Part shown: positions 1-5,896 of the stretch, one piece after another
How the letters are laid out: each line of letters opens with the position of its first letter
Numbering within the stretch: position 1 is the first letter of the stretch
NCBI GenBank assembly: GCA_905193145.1
Contig: CAJJNP010000126.1
Span: 1 to 10,069, forward strand
Direction: 5' to 3'
From: an uncultured Odoribacter sp.
GTDB lineage: Bacteria; Bacteroidota; Bacteroidia; Bacteroidales; Marinifilaceae
Length of the DNA: 10,069 bases
Position numbers and translations under genes: made by a program
The notes under the pieces: model-generated
Told to the model about the DNA's origin: nothing
Seen by the model: only the letters and a program-made list of their open reading frames with translations
Database searches by the model: none

Positions 1-1446
1 TCTATTTTTTGAGTCGTCCTCGCCGTTTTGGAAAAAGTCTGCTTCTTTCTACATTACGGGCTTATTTCGAAGGTAAGAAGGATTTGTTTGCCGGCTTGAA
101 AATCGATGCGTTGGAACACGACTGGCATGTGCATCGGGTGTTTCATTTTGATTTTAATGGGGTTGACTTTACGCTTCCAGGAGCCTTGCATCTGAAGATT
201 GATGGGTATCTGCACGATTGGGAAAAGGAATTCGGCATCAGTCCCGGAGTCGACACCAACTTGGGTTCCCGTTTTAATCGTATCCTGCAGGCTGCTGCCG
301 AGCAGACGGGACGCGGAGCTGTGGTGTTGGTGGACGAGTACGACAAGCCATTGCTCGATGTGTTGGATATGAATCCGAAGGTGTTGACGGAAAATCGGGA
401 GATGCTTAAAGCTTTTTATTCGGTATTCAAGTTGGCTGATGAATATCTTCGGTTTGTTTTTCTGACGGGGGGCACAAAGTTTTCGCAGGTGAGTGTATTC
501 AGCGGTTTCAACCAGCCCAAAGATATCAGCATGATGTCGAAATATGATGCGTTGTGTGGCATCACGGAGGCGGAAATGCATCGTTATTTTAGAGAACCTA
601 TCCGTGAAATGACCGAGATGGAAGGTTGCTGCGAGGAGGAGATGGCAGAACGTTTGAAGCAACGTTATGACGGTTACCATTTCAGTACAAGGCTGACAGA
701 CATATATAATCCCTTCAGTGTGCTGAACGCCTTGGACAGTCAGCGAATCGGGAATTATTGGTTTGCAACGGGGACACCTACTTATTTGATTCGTCTGTTA
801 AATCATTTTCATGAGGGGATAGACCAGTTGACCGGAAAGTATTACACGGAGGAGGAGTTTATGAGCTACAAGGCGGATGTGGAATATCCGTTGCCGATGT
901 TTTATCAGAGCGGTTATCTGACCATCAAGGAATACGACCGAGATTTGGATATGTTTTTGCTCGATTTCCCGAACAGTGAGGTGCAGGGCGGTTTTCTGAC
1001 GATGATGGCAGCCAACTATTTGCAGGTGAACGAGGGAGAACTGAATGTCGCTGCCCGTTTGGGGCTGGCTTTAAAGAAGGGGGAATTGGAGCAATTCCGT
1101 CAGTTGCTGACATCTTTTTTTGCAGATATTCCTTATACGATGCGTCGTAAGGACAGCGAGCGTGGGGAACATTATTTCCAGTATACTTTCTATCTGTTGC
1201 TTCGTCTGATGAGTATTTATACGGTGCATTTAGAGAGAATGCAGAGCGAGGGGCGGGTGGATTGTATTGTTGAAACCCCTCAATATGTCTATATTTTTGA
1301 ATTCAAATTGGATGGCTCCGCAGAGGATGCTTTGCAGCAAATTGAAGAGAAAGGATATGAGCGTTCGTTTTTGGCTGATGTTCGTCCTGTTTATAAAATA
1401 GGAGTGAATTTTTCTTCAAAAACCGGAACTATCGAAGGATGGAAAA
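1..1446 (+). repeat. Long direct repeat, copy A (left edge cut by window)
   Basis: This stretch matches 3045-4490 with a constant offset of 3044 and no visible substitution or indel. Translations of the coding frame and of antisense frames are also the same, so silent positions match too. The left limit is outside the window, so 1446 bp is a minimum. The right limit is sharp: after the shared ggatggaaaa the next bases are gtagcg here and tagttt in copy B. The repeat covers nearly all of the ATPase/nuclease coding region. Confidence 0.97.
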
Positions 1447-1481
1447 GTAGCGATGCTTGTTCTTGCAAGAATGCTAGGTGA
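3..1481 (+). CDS. AAA-ATPase-like protein with PD-(D/E)XK nuclease-like domain, copy A (5' partial)
   Basis: The reading frame is already open at the left edge. Its first full codon (TAT at position 3) corresponds to Tyr37 of the complete copy at 2939-4543, so 36 codons and the promoter lie outside the window. The TTG at 9-11 is an internal Leu codon, not a start. The visible part holds the P-loop RPRRFGKS (full-length residues 41-48), the Walker B segment LVDEYDKP (Asp147, Glu148), and a C-terminal D-x12-ExK motif (Asp456, Glu469, Lys471) typical of the PD-(D/E)XK nuclease-like domain that follows this ATPase in the PF09820/PF08011 family. The cellular function of the family is not established. 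Up to the Trp-Lys near the C-terminus the protein equals copy B, then it ends in its own 11-residue tail (SSDACSCKNAR). The gene seems intact apart from the window edge. The next gene starts 18 bp downstream, so read-through is possible. Confidence 0.9.
   Translation, partial: YFLSRPRRFGKSLLLSTLRAYFEGKKDLFAGLKIDALEHDWHVHRVFHFDFNGVDFTLPGALHLKIDGYLHDWEKEFGISPGVDTNLGSRFNRILQAAAEQTGRGAVVLVDEYDKPLLDVLDMNPKVLTENREMLKAFYSVFKLADEYLRFVFLTGGTKFSQVSVFSGFNQPKDISMMSKYDALCGITEAEMHRYFREPIREMTEMEGCCEEEMAERLKQRYDGYHFSTRLTDIYNPFSVLNALDSQRIGNYWFATGTPTYLIRLLNHFHEGIDQLTGKYYTEEEFMSYKADVEYPLPMFYQSGYLTIKEYDRDLDMFLLDFPNSEVQGGFLTMMAANYLQVNEGELNVAARLGLALKKGELEQFRQLLTSFFADIPYTMRRKDSERGEHYFQYTFYLLLRLMSIYTVHLERMQSEGRVDCIVETPQYVYIFEFKLDGSAEDALQQIEEKGYERSFLADVRPVYKIGVNFSSKTGTIEGWKSSDACSCKNAR
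1460..1471. repeat. 12-bp perfect palindrome next to the repeat A boundary
   Basis: The sequence ttcttgcaagaa is its own reverse complement. It lies 14 bp downstream of the point where identity between the two ATPase copies ends, within the copy-specific tail of copy A. One or two perfect 12-bp palindromes are expected by chance in 10 kb, so its position beside the breakpoint is the only reason to record it. No T-tract follows, so it is not a convincing terminator. Confidence 0.4.
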
Positions 1482-1499
1482 TGATAAATATTTTAATAG

Positions 1500-1703
1500 A
1501 TGACTATGGATATAACATATATCTTAATTATTCTGATTTGTATATTAGATGTAGTTGTACTGCATAATGTTATACGCTCAAAATATACTTATGGGAATAG
1601 AATTTTATATTCGTTGATTATTTTATTGATTCCTGTTGTTGGAATATCAATATATTATCTTATAAGGAAACAACATGAAAAGAATTTTAAGACAGATCAT
1701 TGA
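1500..1703 (+). CDS. Small membrane protein, PLDc_N-like (two transmembrane segments)
   Basis: A 67-residue protein beginning MTMDITYIL. It has two hydrophobic segments (about residues 5-22 and 36-56) separated by a short basic loop with Arg26, Lys28 and Arg34. The second ends in a Pro-x2-Gly-x4-Tyr-Tyr pattern followed by RKQ. This layout resembles the stand-alone form of the PLDc_N domain (phospholipase D N-terminal membrane region, PF13396), seen without any catalytic HKD motif. Its function is unknown; small proteins of this type probably act as membrane partners or regulators. ATG at 1500 or 1506 could be the start, and neither has a clear ribosome binding site. The gene is much richer in A+T than its neighbours, which suggests a separate origin. 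It overlaps the next gene by 29 bp, consistent with co-transcription. Confidence 0.65.
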   Translation: MTMDITYILIILICILDVVVLHNVIRSKYTYGNRILYSLIILLIPVVGISIYYLIRKQHEKNFKTDH

Positions 1704-1914
1704 TACCATATTGATTTTTCTTTCAATATACTCAATCGTCCCCATTATTTTTAAAGATATAAAAATTGAATCAATAATGGCTCGTGTTGCCATAACTTGT
1801 GCTCTGATAGCAAATACTTATTTACTATCAGAGCACAAAAAGGTTAAAAATATACTCCTCATTATAGCATTATTCTTAATAATCATTGATACATTTATTT
1901 ATATATATCTATAA
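1675..1914 (+). CDS. Small hydrophobic membrane protein of unknown family
   Basis: A 79-residue protein starting MKRILRQIID with about three hydrophobic segments (residues 8-26, 34-52 and 57-79), the last running to the C-terminus. I do not recognise the family. The ATG at 1675 is preceded by taaggaaacaac, which has a purine-rich core at plausible distance, and the frame overlaps the end of the PLDc_N-like gene by 29 bp; both favour a real, translationally coupled gene. It shares the very high A+T content of that gene. A perfect 14-bp inverted repeat sits inside the coding sequence (1797-1838), an odd feature for so short a gene. The two small membrane proteins could form a pair, for example an immunity or regulatory unit, but nothing in the sequence proves this. 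The alternative is that this frame is spurious in AT-rich DNA. Confidence 0.55.
   Translation: MKRILRQIIDTILIFLSIYSIVPIIFKDIKIESIMARVAITCALIANTYLLSEHKKVKNILLIIALFLIIIDTFIYIYL
1797..1838. repeat. Perfect 14-bp inverted repeat with 14-nt loop inside a coding region
   Basis: The left arm ttgtgctctgatag (1797-1810) is the exact reverse complement of the right arm at 1825-1838; the loop 1811-1824 is AT-rich. The RNA would form a strong hairpin on either strand. It is not followed by a T-run on the plus strand (aaaagg follows) nor on the minus strand (gttatg follows), so it is not a standard intrinsic terminator. Its role is unknown. Confidence 0.9.
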
Positions 1915-1973
1915 TAAACAATTGATAATCAAAATAATATAAAGAATAGAGAGCTCATTTTAAATACAGTAAT

Positions 1974-2864
1974 ATGAAAACAAGATTTTTTGGGGGAGCA
2001 CTTGTATTGCTTTTCTGTATATTCAGTTTTATCAGCTGCAGCAACGATGATGAAGAAGGTAGAAAGGTAACTGATTACAAAGAGCTGGTGCTGACTGTAG
2101 CATCAAAGAAGATTCCGGGAATCATCATGGAAGGAAACAGCGTTGTATCTGAACTATATGCCGTTAAAAAAGAACAGGCAGACGAATGGATTGCCTATGG
2201 GGACATCGCAGGCTTTGAATACGAAAAAGGCTATGAATACAAGATTAAAGTGAGCGAAACCACCTACCTGGATTATGCAATGGGCGACCCTGCATGGACT
2301 GAACGTGACCTGCTCGAAGTGATTTCCAAGGTACAGAAAGAATCGGAAGGCTTGCCGTTACACTTCATTCCTGACGCTTATTACAAGAGAATTCCGCTTC
2401 CTGAATACCGATATGCCGTGGAAGCTGAAAACAAATCACCGATTGAAGAGGATTTGAAGGCGAACTCCCTCCTTCCTACAAAGTATCACTATATGCTATG
2501 CCATAGCGGAGAGGGGTACTTGAAATGGATGGGTCTGCAGGATGCAAATCATTTCTTTGGTCCGTATATTGTGAAAAGTACAAGCAAGAAACCGGAAGAA
2601 ATGCCGGAATCCTACAAACTGCTGCCTCCCGATGGACGTATGATAGGCGGTGGGGAATGGATGCTCCTGGATGAATCGGGAAATGCAACTGACTATCCTC
2701 CATTTGATGTGTTTATTGGCTATTACTCCAAAAACAGAAGTGTTTTGCCGGCCTATGACATGCTCTGTTTTTACAAAGACCTGACTCGGCATTACCAGAA
2801 CAAGTACCCGGATGCAGGAGTGAAAACGGTGGTGGTTTCGTATGCCTTTAAGGATTTCTATTAA
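1974..2864 (+). CDS. Probable surface-exposed lipoprotein with DUF4377-like domain
   Basis: A 296-residue protein. A basic start (MKTR), a hydrophobic core and a lipobox ending FISC give a signal peptidase II site with lipidated Cys22. The residues that follow, SNDDEE, resemble the acidic lipoprotein export signal described for Bacteroidetes surface lipoproteins, so I infer exposure on the outer face of the outer membrane. Residues about 38-125 contain GFEYEKGYEYKIKV (80-93) and resemble the DUF4377 family of Bacteroides lipoproteins. The remainder (about 150-296) is rich in aromatic residues and matches nothing I recognise. ATG 1974 is the obvious start because the signal peptide begins there. 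No TAnnTTTG box is visible in the 59 bp upstream, so it may be transcribed with the two small membrane-protein genes. Its base composition is closer to the chromosome than to those genes. The ligand or function is unknown. Confidence 0.85.
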   Translation: MKTRFFGGALVLLFCIFSFISCSNDDEEGRKVTDYKELVLTVASKKIPGIIMEGNSVVSELYAVKKEQADEWIAYGDIAGFEYEKGYEYKIKVSETTYLDYAMGDPAWTERDLLEVISKVQKESEGLPLHFIPDAYYKRIPLPEYRYAVEAENKSPIEEDLKANSLLPTKYHYMLCHSGEGYLKWMGLQDANHFFGPYIVKSTSKKPEEMPESYKLLPPDGRMIGGGEWMLLDESGNATDYPPFDVFIGYYSKNRSVLPAYDMLCFYKDLTRHYQNKYPDAGVKTVVVSYAFKDFY

Positions 2865-2902
2865 ATCCCTTTGCTTGGCTGGCTTTTCCGTTGAAAAATC
2901 AC

Positions 2903-2910
2903 TATCTTTG
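2903..2910 (+). promoter_or_regulatory. Bacteroides-type -7 box for the ATPase/nuclease gene, copy B
   Basis: TATCTTTG fits the TAnnTTTG consensus of the Bacteroides primary sigma factor. Its end lies 28 bp before ATG 2939, giving a short leader of about 20-25 nt. No good TTTG -33 box is seen at the usual 18-21 bp spacing. This site shows that ATG 2939 is the true start, because the in-frame TTG at 2891 lies upstream of the box. Confidence 0.65.
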
Positions 2911-2938
2911 CATTAGTATCTTTTTAATTGCAGATGAT

Positions 2939-4543
2939 ATGAAATACCCTATTGGCATTCAGACTTTCGAGCAGATTATCCGGCAAGGATTTGTCTATGT
3001 GGACAAGACCGATATGGTTTATTCGCTTGCAACGGAAGGAAAGGTCTATTTTTTGAGTCGTCCTCGCCGTTTTGGAAAAAGTCTGCTTCTTTCTACATTA
3101 CGGGCTTATTTCGAAGGTAAGAAGGATTTGTTTGCCGGCTTGAAAATCGATGCGTTGGAACACGACTGGCATGTGCATCGGGTGTTTCATTTTGATTTTA
3201 ATGGGGTTGACTTTACGCTTCCAGGAGCCTTGCATCTGAAGATTGATGGGTATCTGCACGATTGGGAAAAGGAATTCGGCATCAGTCCCGGAGTCGACAC
3301 CAACTTGGGTTCCCGTTTTAATCGTATCCTGCAGGCTGCTGCCGAGCAGACGGGACGCGGAGCTGTGGTGTTGGTGGACGAGTACGACAAGCCATTGCTC
3401 GATGTGTTGGATATGAATCCGAAGGTGTTGACGGAAAATCGGGAGATGCTTAAAGCTTTTTATTCGGTATTCAAGTTGGCTGATGAATATCTTCGGTTTG
3501 TTTTTCTGACGGGGGGCACAAAGTTTTCGCAGGTGAGTGTATTCAGCGGTTTCAACCAGCCCAAAGATATCAGCATGATGTCGAAATATGATGCGTTGTG
3601 TGGCATCACGGAGGCGGAAATGCATCGTTATTTTAGAGAACCTATCCGTGAAATGACCGAGATGGAAGGTTGCTGCGAGGAGGAGATGGCAGAACGTTTG
3701 AAGCAACGTTATGACGGTTACCATTTCAGTACAAGGCTGACAGACATATATAATCCCTTCAGTGTGCTGAACGCCTTGGACAGTCAGCGAATCGGGAATT
3801 ATTGGTTTGCAACGGGGACACCTACTTATTTGATTCGTCTGTTAAATCATTTTCATGAGGGGATAGACCAGTTGACCGGAAAGTATTACACGGAGGAGGA
3901 GTTTATGAGCTACAAGGCGGATGTGGAATATCCGTTGCCGATGTTTTATCAGAGCGGTTATCTGACCATCAAGGAATACGACCGAGATTTGGATATGTTT
4001 TTGCTCGATTTCCCGAACAGTGAGGTGCAGGGCGGTTTTCTGACGATGATGGCAGCCAACTATTTGCAGGTGAACGAGGGAGAACTGAATGTCGCTGCCC
4101 GTTTGGGGCTGGCTTTAAAGAAGGGGGAATTGGAGCAATTCCGTCAGTTGCTGACATCTTTTTTTGCAGATATTCCTTATACGATGCGTCGTAAGGACAG
4201 CGAGCGTGGGGAACATTATTTCCAGTATACTTTCTATCTGTTGCTTCGTCTGATGAGTATTTATACGGTGCATTTAGAGAGAATGCAGAGCGAGGGGCGG
4301 GTGGATTGTATTGTTGAAACCCCTCAATATGTCTATATTTTTGAATTCAAATTGGATGGCTCCGCAGAGGATGCTTTGCAGCAAATTGAAGAGAAAGGAT
4401 ATGAGCGTTCGTTTTTGGCTGATGTTCGTCCTGTTTATAAAATAGGAGTGAATTTTTCTTCAAAAACCGGAACTATCGAAGGATGGAAAATAGTTTGTTC
4501 TGTCAGGCAATTGCCGAATAGACAGCAATTGCGAGCAGAGTGA
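2939..4543 (+). CDS. AAA-ATPase-like protein with PD-(D/E)XK nuclease-like domain, copy B (complete)
   Basis: A complete protein of 534 residues from ATG 2939, which lies just downstream of a TATCTTTG promoter box; MKYPIGIQTF is also the kind of start seen in this family. Domain order: a short lead-in with the segment FVYVDKT (18-24), P-loop RPRRFGKS (41-48), Walker B LVDEYDKP with Asp147 and Glu148, a long middle region, then a PD-(D/E)XK nuclease-like domain with Asp456, Glu469 and Lys471 (FEFK). This matches PF09820 plus PF08011, a family present in many copies in Bacteroides genomes. ATP binding and nuclease activity are predicted from motifs; the biological role is unknown. The last 17 residues (IVCSVRQLPNRQQLRAE) differ from copy A, and the coding region overlaps the convergent PAP2 phosphatase gene by 41 bp. 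All catalytic motifs are present, so the gene appears functional. Confidence 0.93.
   Translation: MKYPIGIQTFEQIIRQGFVYVDKTDMVYSLATEGKVYFLSRPRRFGKSLLLSTLRAYFEGKKDLFAGLKIDALEHDWHVHRVFHFDFNGVDFTLPGALHLKIDGYLHDWEKEFGISPGVDTNLGSRFNRILQAAAEQTGRGAVVLVDEYDKPLLDVLDMNPKVLTENREMLKAFYSVFKLADEYLRFVFLTGGTKFSQVSVFSGFNQPKDISMMSKYDALCGITEAEMHRYFREPIREMTEMEGCCEEEMAERLKQRYDGYHFSTRLTDIYNPFSVLNALDSQRIGNYWFATGTPTYLIRLLNHFHEGIDQLTGKYYTEEEFMSYKADVEYPLPMFYQSGYLTIKEYDRDLDMFLLDFPNSEVQGGFLTMMAANYLQVNEGELNVAARLGLALKKGELEQFRQLLTSFFADIPYTMRRKDSERGEHYFQYTFYLLLRLMSIYTVHLERMQSEGRVDCIVETPQYVYIFEFKLDGSAEDALQQIEEKGYERSFLADVRPVYKIGVNFSSKTGTIEGWKIVCSVRQLPNRQQLRAE
3045..4490 (+). repeat. Long direct repeat, copy B
   Basis: The counterpart of 1-1446, in the same orientation and without visible differences. 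It begins inside codon 36 of the complete gene only because the window cuts copy A there; the true repeat could reach further left, through the start codon and into the island. The right boundary is at 4490, 53 bp before the stop codon of the gene ends. Confidence 0.97.
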
Positions 4544-5204
4544 GAGTTCCCATATATATTGTGGAACGGGTATATCGGATTTCCTGTGGATGATTAAGAA
4601 GGTGTCGGTCAGAATCTTCTATTTGTAATAGTTTTTCGGCACAGGGACATTTTACACAATATCGGTAGAGCAGGTAGATGATGGCGGCACCGCTTAAGCC
4701 TACAACCATTCCTGCCAATAAATCGCCGGGATAGTGCACTCCCAGATAAATACGGGAATATGAATTCAGTATAGCCCAACCGAGCAAAAAGAGCGAAATG
4801 AATTTCTGTTTGAACAGAAACATGACGATGAATGCCAAGGCGAATGAATTGGCTGCATGACAAGAGGGAAAACCGTAGCGTCCTCCTCGTTTCCCGTGCA
4901 GAATATGTACGAATTCCGATATCGGATTATTGGGGTTGGATGGGCGCATACGTTCTACCAGTGGACGGATGACTGATGCACAGATTTGGTCTGCATAGGT
5001 GATGGTCAGTGCAATTGCAACGACGGTCAATACACTTACCCGCCAATTAAAATTGCGGCATAGAATGTATAGCAGGGTGGCATACATGGGCACCCAAGTC
5101 ATTTTGGCAGAAACGATCCACATGAAATTATCCCAAAATGGAGCATGCATTCCGTTAAGTGTGAGCAATAATTGCTGGTCGAGTTGTTGTAGCGTTTCAA
5201 GCAT
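4503..5204 (-). CDS. PAP2-superfamily membrane phosphatase
   Basis: A 233-residue integral membrane protein. It carries the three signature motifs of PAP2 phosphatases: Arg80-x6-Arg87-Pro88, Pro113-Ser-Cys-His116 (usually PSGH) and Ser150-Arg151-x5-His157-x3-Asp161. Hydrophobic helices flank them, and a last one lies near the C-terminus. Enzymes of this type remove phosphate from lipid substrates on the periplasmic face of the inner membrane, such as undecaprenyl pyrophosphate, phosphatidylglycerophosphate or lipid A; the substrate cannot be told from the sequence. I chose ATG 5204 because it overlaps the uridine kinase stop by 8 bp, typical of translational coupling; an upstream in-frame TTG at 5216 is less likely. 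The gene is second in a minus-strand operon with uridine kinase, and its 3' end overlaps the convergent ATPase gene. Confidence 0.9.
   Translation of the reverse strand: MLETLQQLDQQLLLTLNGMHAPFWDNFMWIVSAKMTWVPMYATLLYILCRNFNWRVSVLTVVAIALTITYADQICASVIRPLVERMRPSNPNNPISEFVHILHGKRGGRYGFPSCHAANSFALAFIVMFLFKQKFISLFLLGWAILNSYSRIYLGVHYPGDLLAGMVVGLSGAAIIYLLYRYCVKCPCAEKLLQIEDSDRHLLNHPQEIRYTRSTIYMGTLTLLAIAVYSAIA
4506..4532. repeat. Paired GCAATTGC palindromes at a convergent gene overlap
   Basis: GGCAATTGCC (4506-4515) and GCAATTGC (4525-4532) are each self-complementary and can also pair with one another as an 8-bp stem with a 10-nt loop. They lie exactly where the 3' ends of the ATPase gene (plus strand) and the phosphatase gene (minus strand) overlap. 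There is no T-run on either side, so a role as a bidirectional terminator is only a weak possibility. Confidence 0.4.
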
Positions 5205-5823
5205 TTTCTCTTTCAATCATGGAGTTTATATTCTGAATCAATATGCGCAGAGCTACCGAGTTGAATCCTCCTTCCGGCACAATCAGGTCGGCATACCGTT
5301 TGGATGGTTCTACGAACTCGTCGTGCATGGGTTTCACGGTGCAAAAATATTGCGACAATACAGATTCGATGCTTCTGCCGCGTTCCTGTACATCGCGTAG
5401 CAGACGCCGTCCTAGGCGGACATCCGCATCGGTATCAACGTAAACTTTGACATCCATCAGGTCGCGCAACTCCTGATTTTCTAGGATTAGGATGCCGTCA
5501 ATGATAATTACCTGTGCCGGATTGATGTGCAAGGTCTTATCGGTGCGGTTGTGATTGACAAATGAATAGACCGGGCAATCGATGGCTATGCCCTCTTTGA
5601 GTTTTTTTATGTCTGCAATCATCATGTCCGTATCGAATGCCGACGGATGGTCGTAATTCAATTGGGTACGTTCTTCATAGCTTAGCTCATCATGAGCTTT
5701 ATAATAATAGTCGTGACAAATAGTAATAACGCTTTCGCCCTTGAAAGCTTCTTGTAGTTTTTTCACTAAAGTTGATTTGCCGGAAGCGGTACCGCCAGCT
5801 ACACCGATTATTGTCGTATTCAT
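5197..5823 (-). CDS. udk: Uridine kinase
   Basis: A 208-residue cytoplasmic enzyme that phosphorylates uridine and cytidine to UMP and CMP in pyrimidine salvage. It shows the P-loop GGTASGKST (10-18), the segment HDYYYK (37-42), NYDHPSAFD (56-64), the YSFVNHNR substrate-site region (86-93), the strand IIIDGILILE (106-115) and an Arg-rich lid (about 136-150). Length and motif order match bacterial Udk. The ATG at 5823-5821 starts MNTTIIGVAGG with no upstream in-frame alternative needed. A TACTTTTG promoter box on the minus strand lies 26 bp upstream. It is the first gene of an operon with the PAP2 phosphatase, which overlaps its stop codon. It is divergent from the omega-amidase gene. Confidence 0.96.
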   Translation of the reverse strand: MNTTIIGVAGGTASGKSTLVKKLQEAFKGESVITICHDYYYKAHDELSYEERTQLNYDHPSAFDTDMMIADIKKLKEGIAIDCPVYSFVNHNRTDKTLHINPAQVIIIDGILILENQELRDLMDVKVYVDTDADVRLGRRLLRDVQERGRSIESVLSQYFCTVKPMHDEFVEPSKRYADLIVPEGGFNSVALRILIQNINSMIERENA

Positions 5824-5848
5824 GCTTTACTTTTGATTAGTATGCCGA

Positions 5849-5856
5849 CAAAAGTA
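5849..5856 (-). promoter_or_regulatory. -7 box for the udk-phosphatase operon
   Basis: On the minus strand the sequence reads TACTTTTG, matching TAnnTTTG, 25 bp before the udk start codon. No clear TTTG is found at the -33 position. It is arranged back to back with the omega-amidase box at 5868-5875. Confidence 0.55.
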
Positions 5857-5867
5857 ATAAAAATATA

Positions 5868-5875
5868 TAACTTTG
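5868..5875 (+). promoter_or_regulatory. -7 box for the omega-amidase gene
   Basis: TAACTTTG matches TAnnTTTG and ends 21 bp before ATG 5897, giving a leader of about 15 nt. This rules out the in-frame TTG at 5873, which lies within the box. No good -33 box is seen; the place where it should be overlaps the minus-strand promoter. Confidence 0.6.
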
Positions 5876-5896
5876 CTGCATGATGAAAGAATCGGA

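Noticed and set aside
54..680. A 208-codon antisense frame in copy A, repeated at 3098-3724 in copy B
   Set aside because: It lies wholly opposite the P-loop and Walker B coding region and has no recognisable protein character; the repeat of the frame only reflects DNA identity of the two copies.
1797..1838. The 14-bp hairpin as an intrinsic terminator
   Set aside because: Neither strand has a T-tract after the stem, and the hairpin is within an open coding frame.
2891..2938. TTG at 2891 as the start of ATPase copy B, adding 16 residues
   Set aside because: The TATCTTTG promoter box at 2903-2910 lies inside this extension, and the family-typical N-terminus begins at ATG 2939.
1..3044. A composite transposon or insertion sequence pair
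   Set aside because: The flanking repeats encode an ATPase/nuclease-like protein and not a transposase, and no IS-type ends are seen; direct repeats alone do not show transposition.
2883..4490. TTTTCC at 2883-2888 and GGAAAA at 4485-4490 as terminal inverted repeats of a mobile unit carrying the ATPase gene
   Set aside because: Six bases are easily found by chance, no target-site duplication is visible, and there is no transposase.
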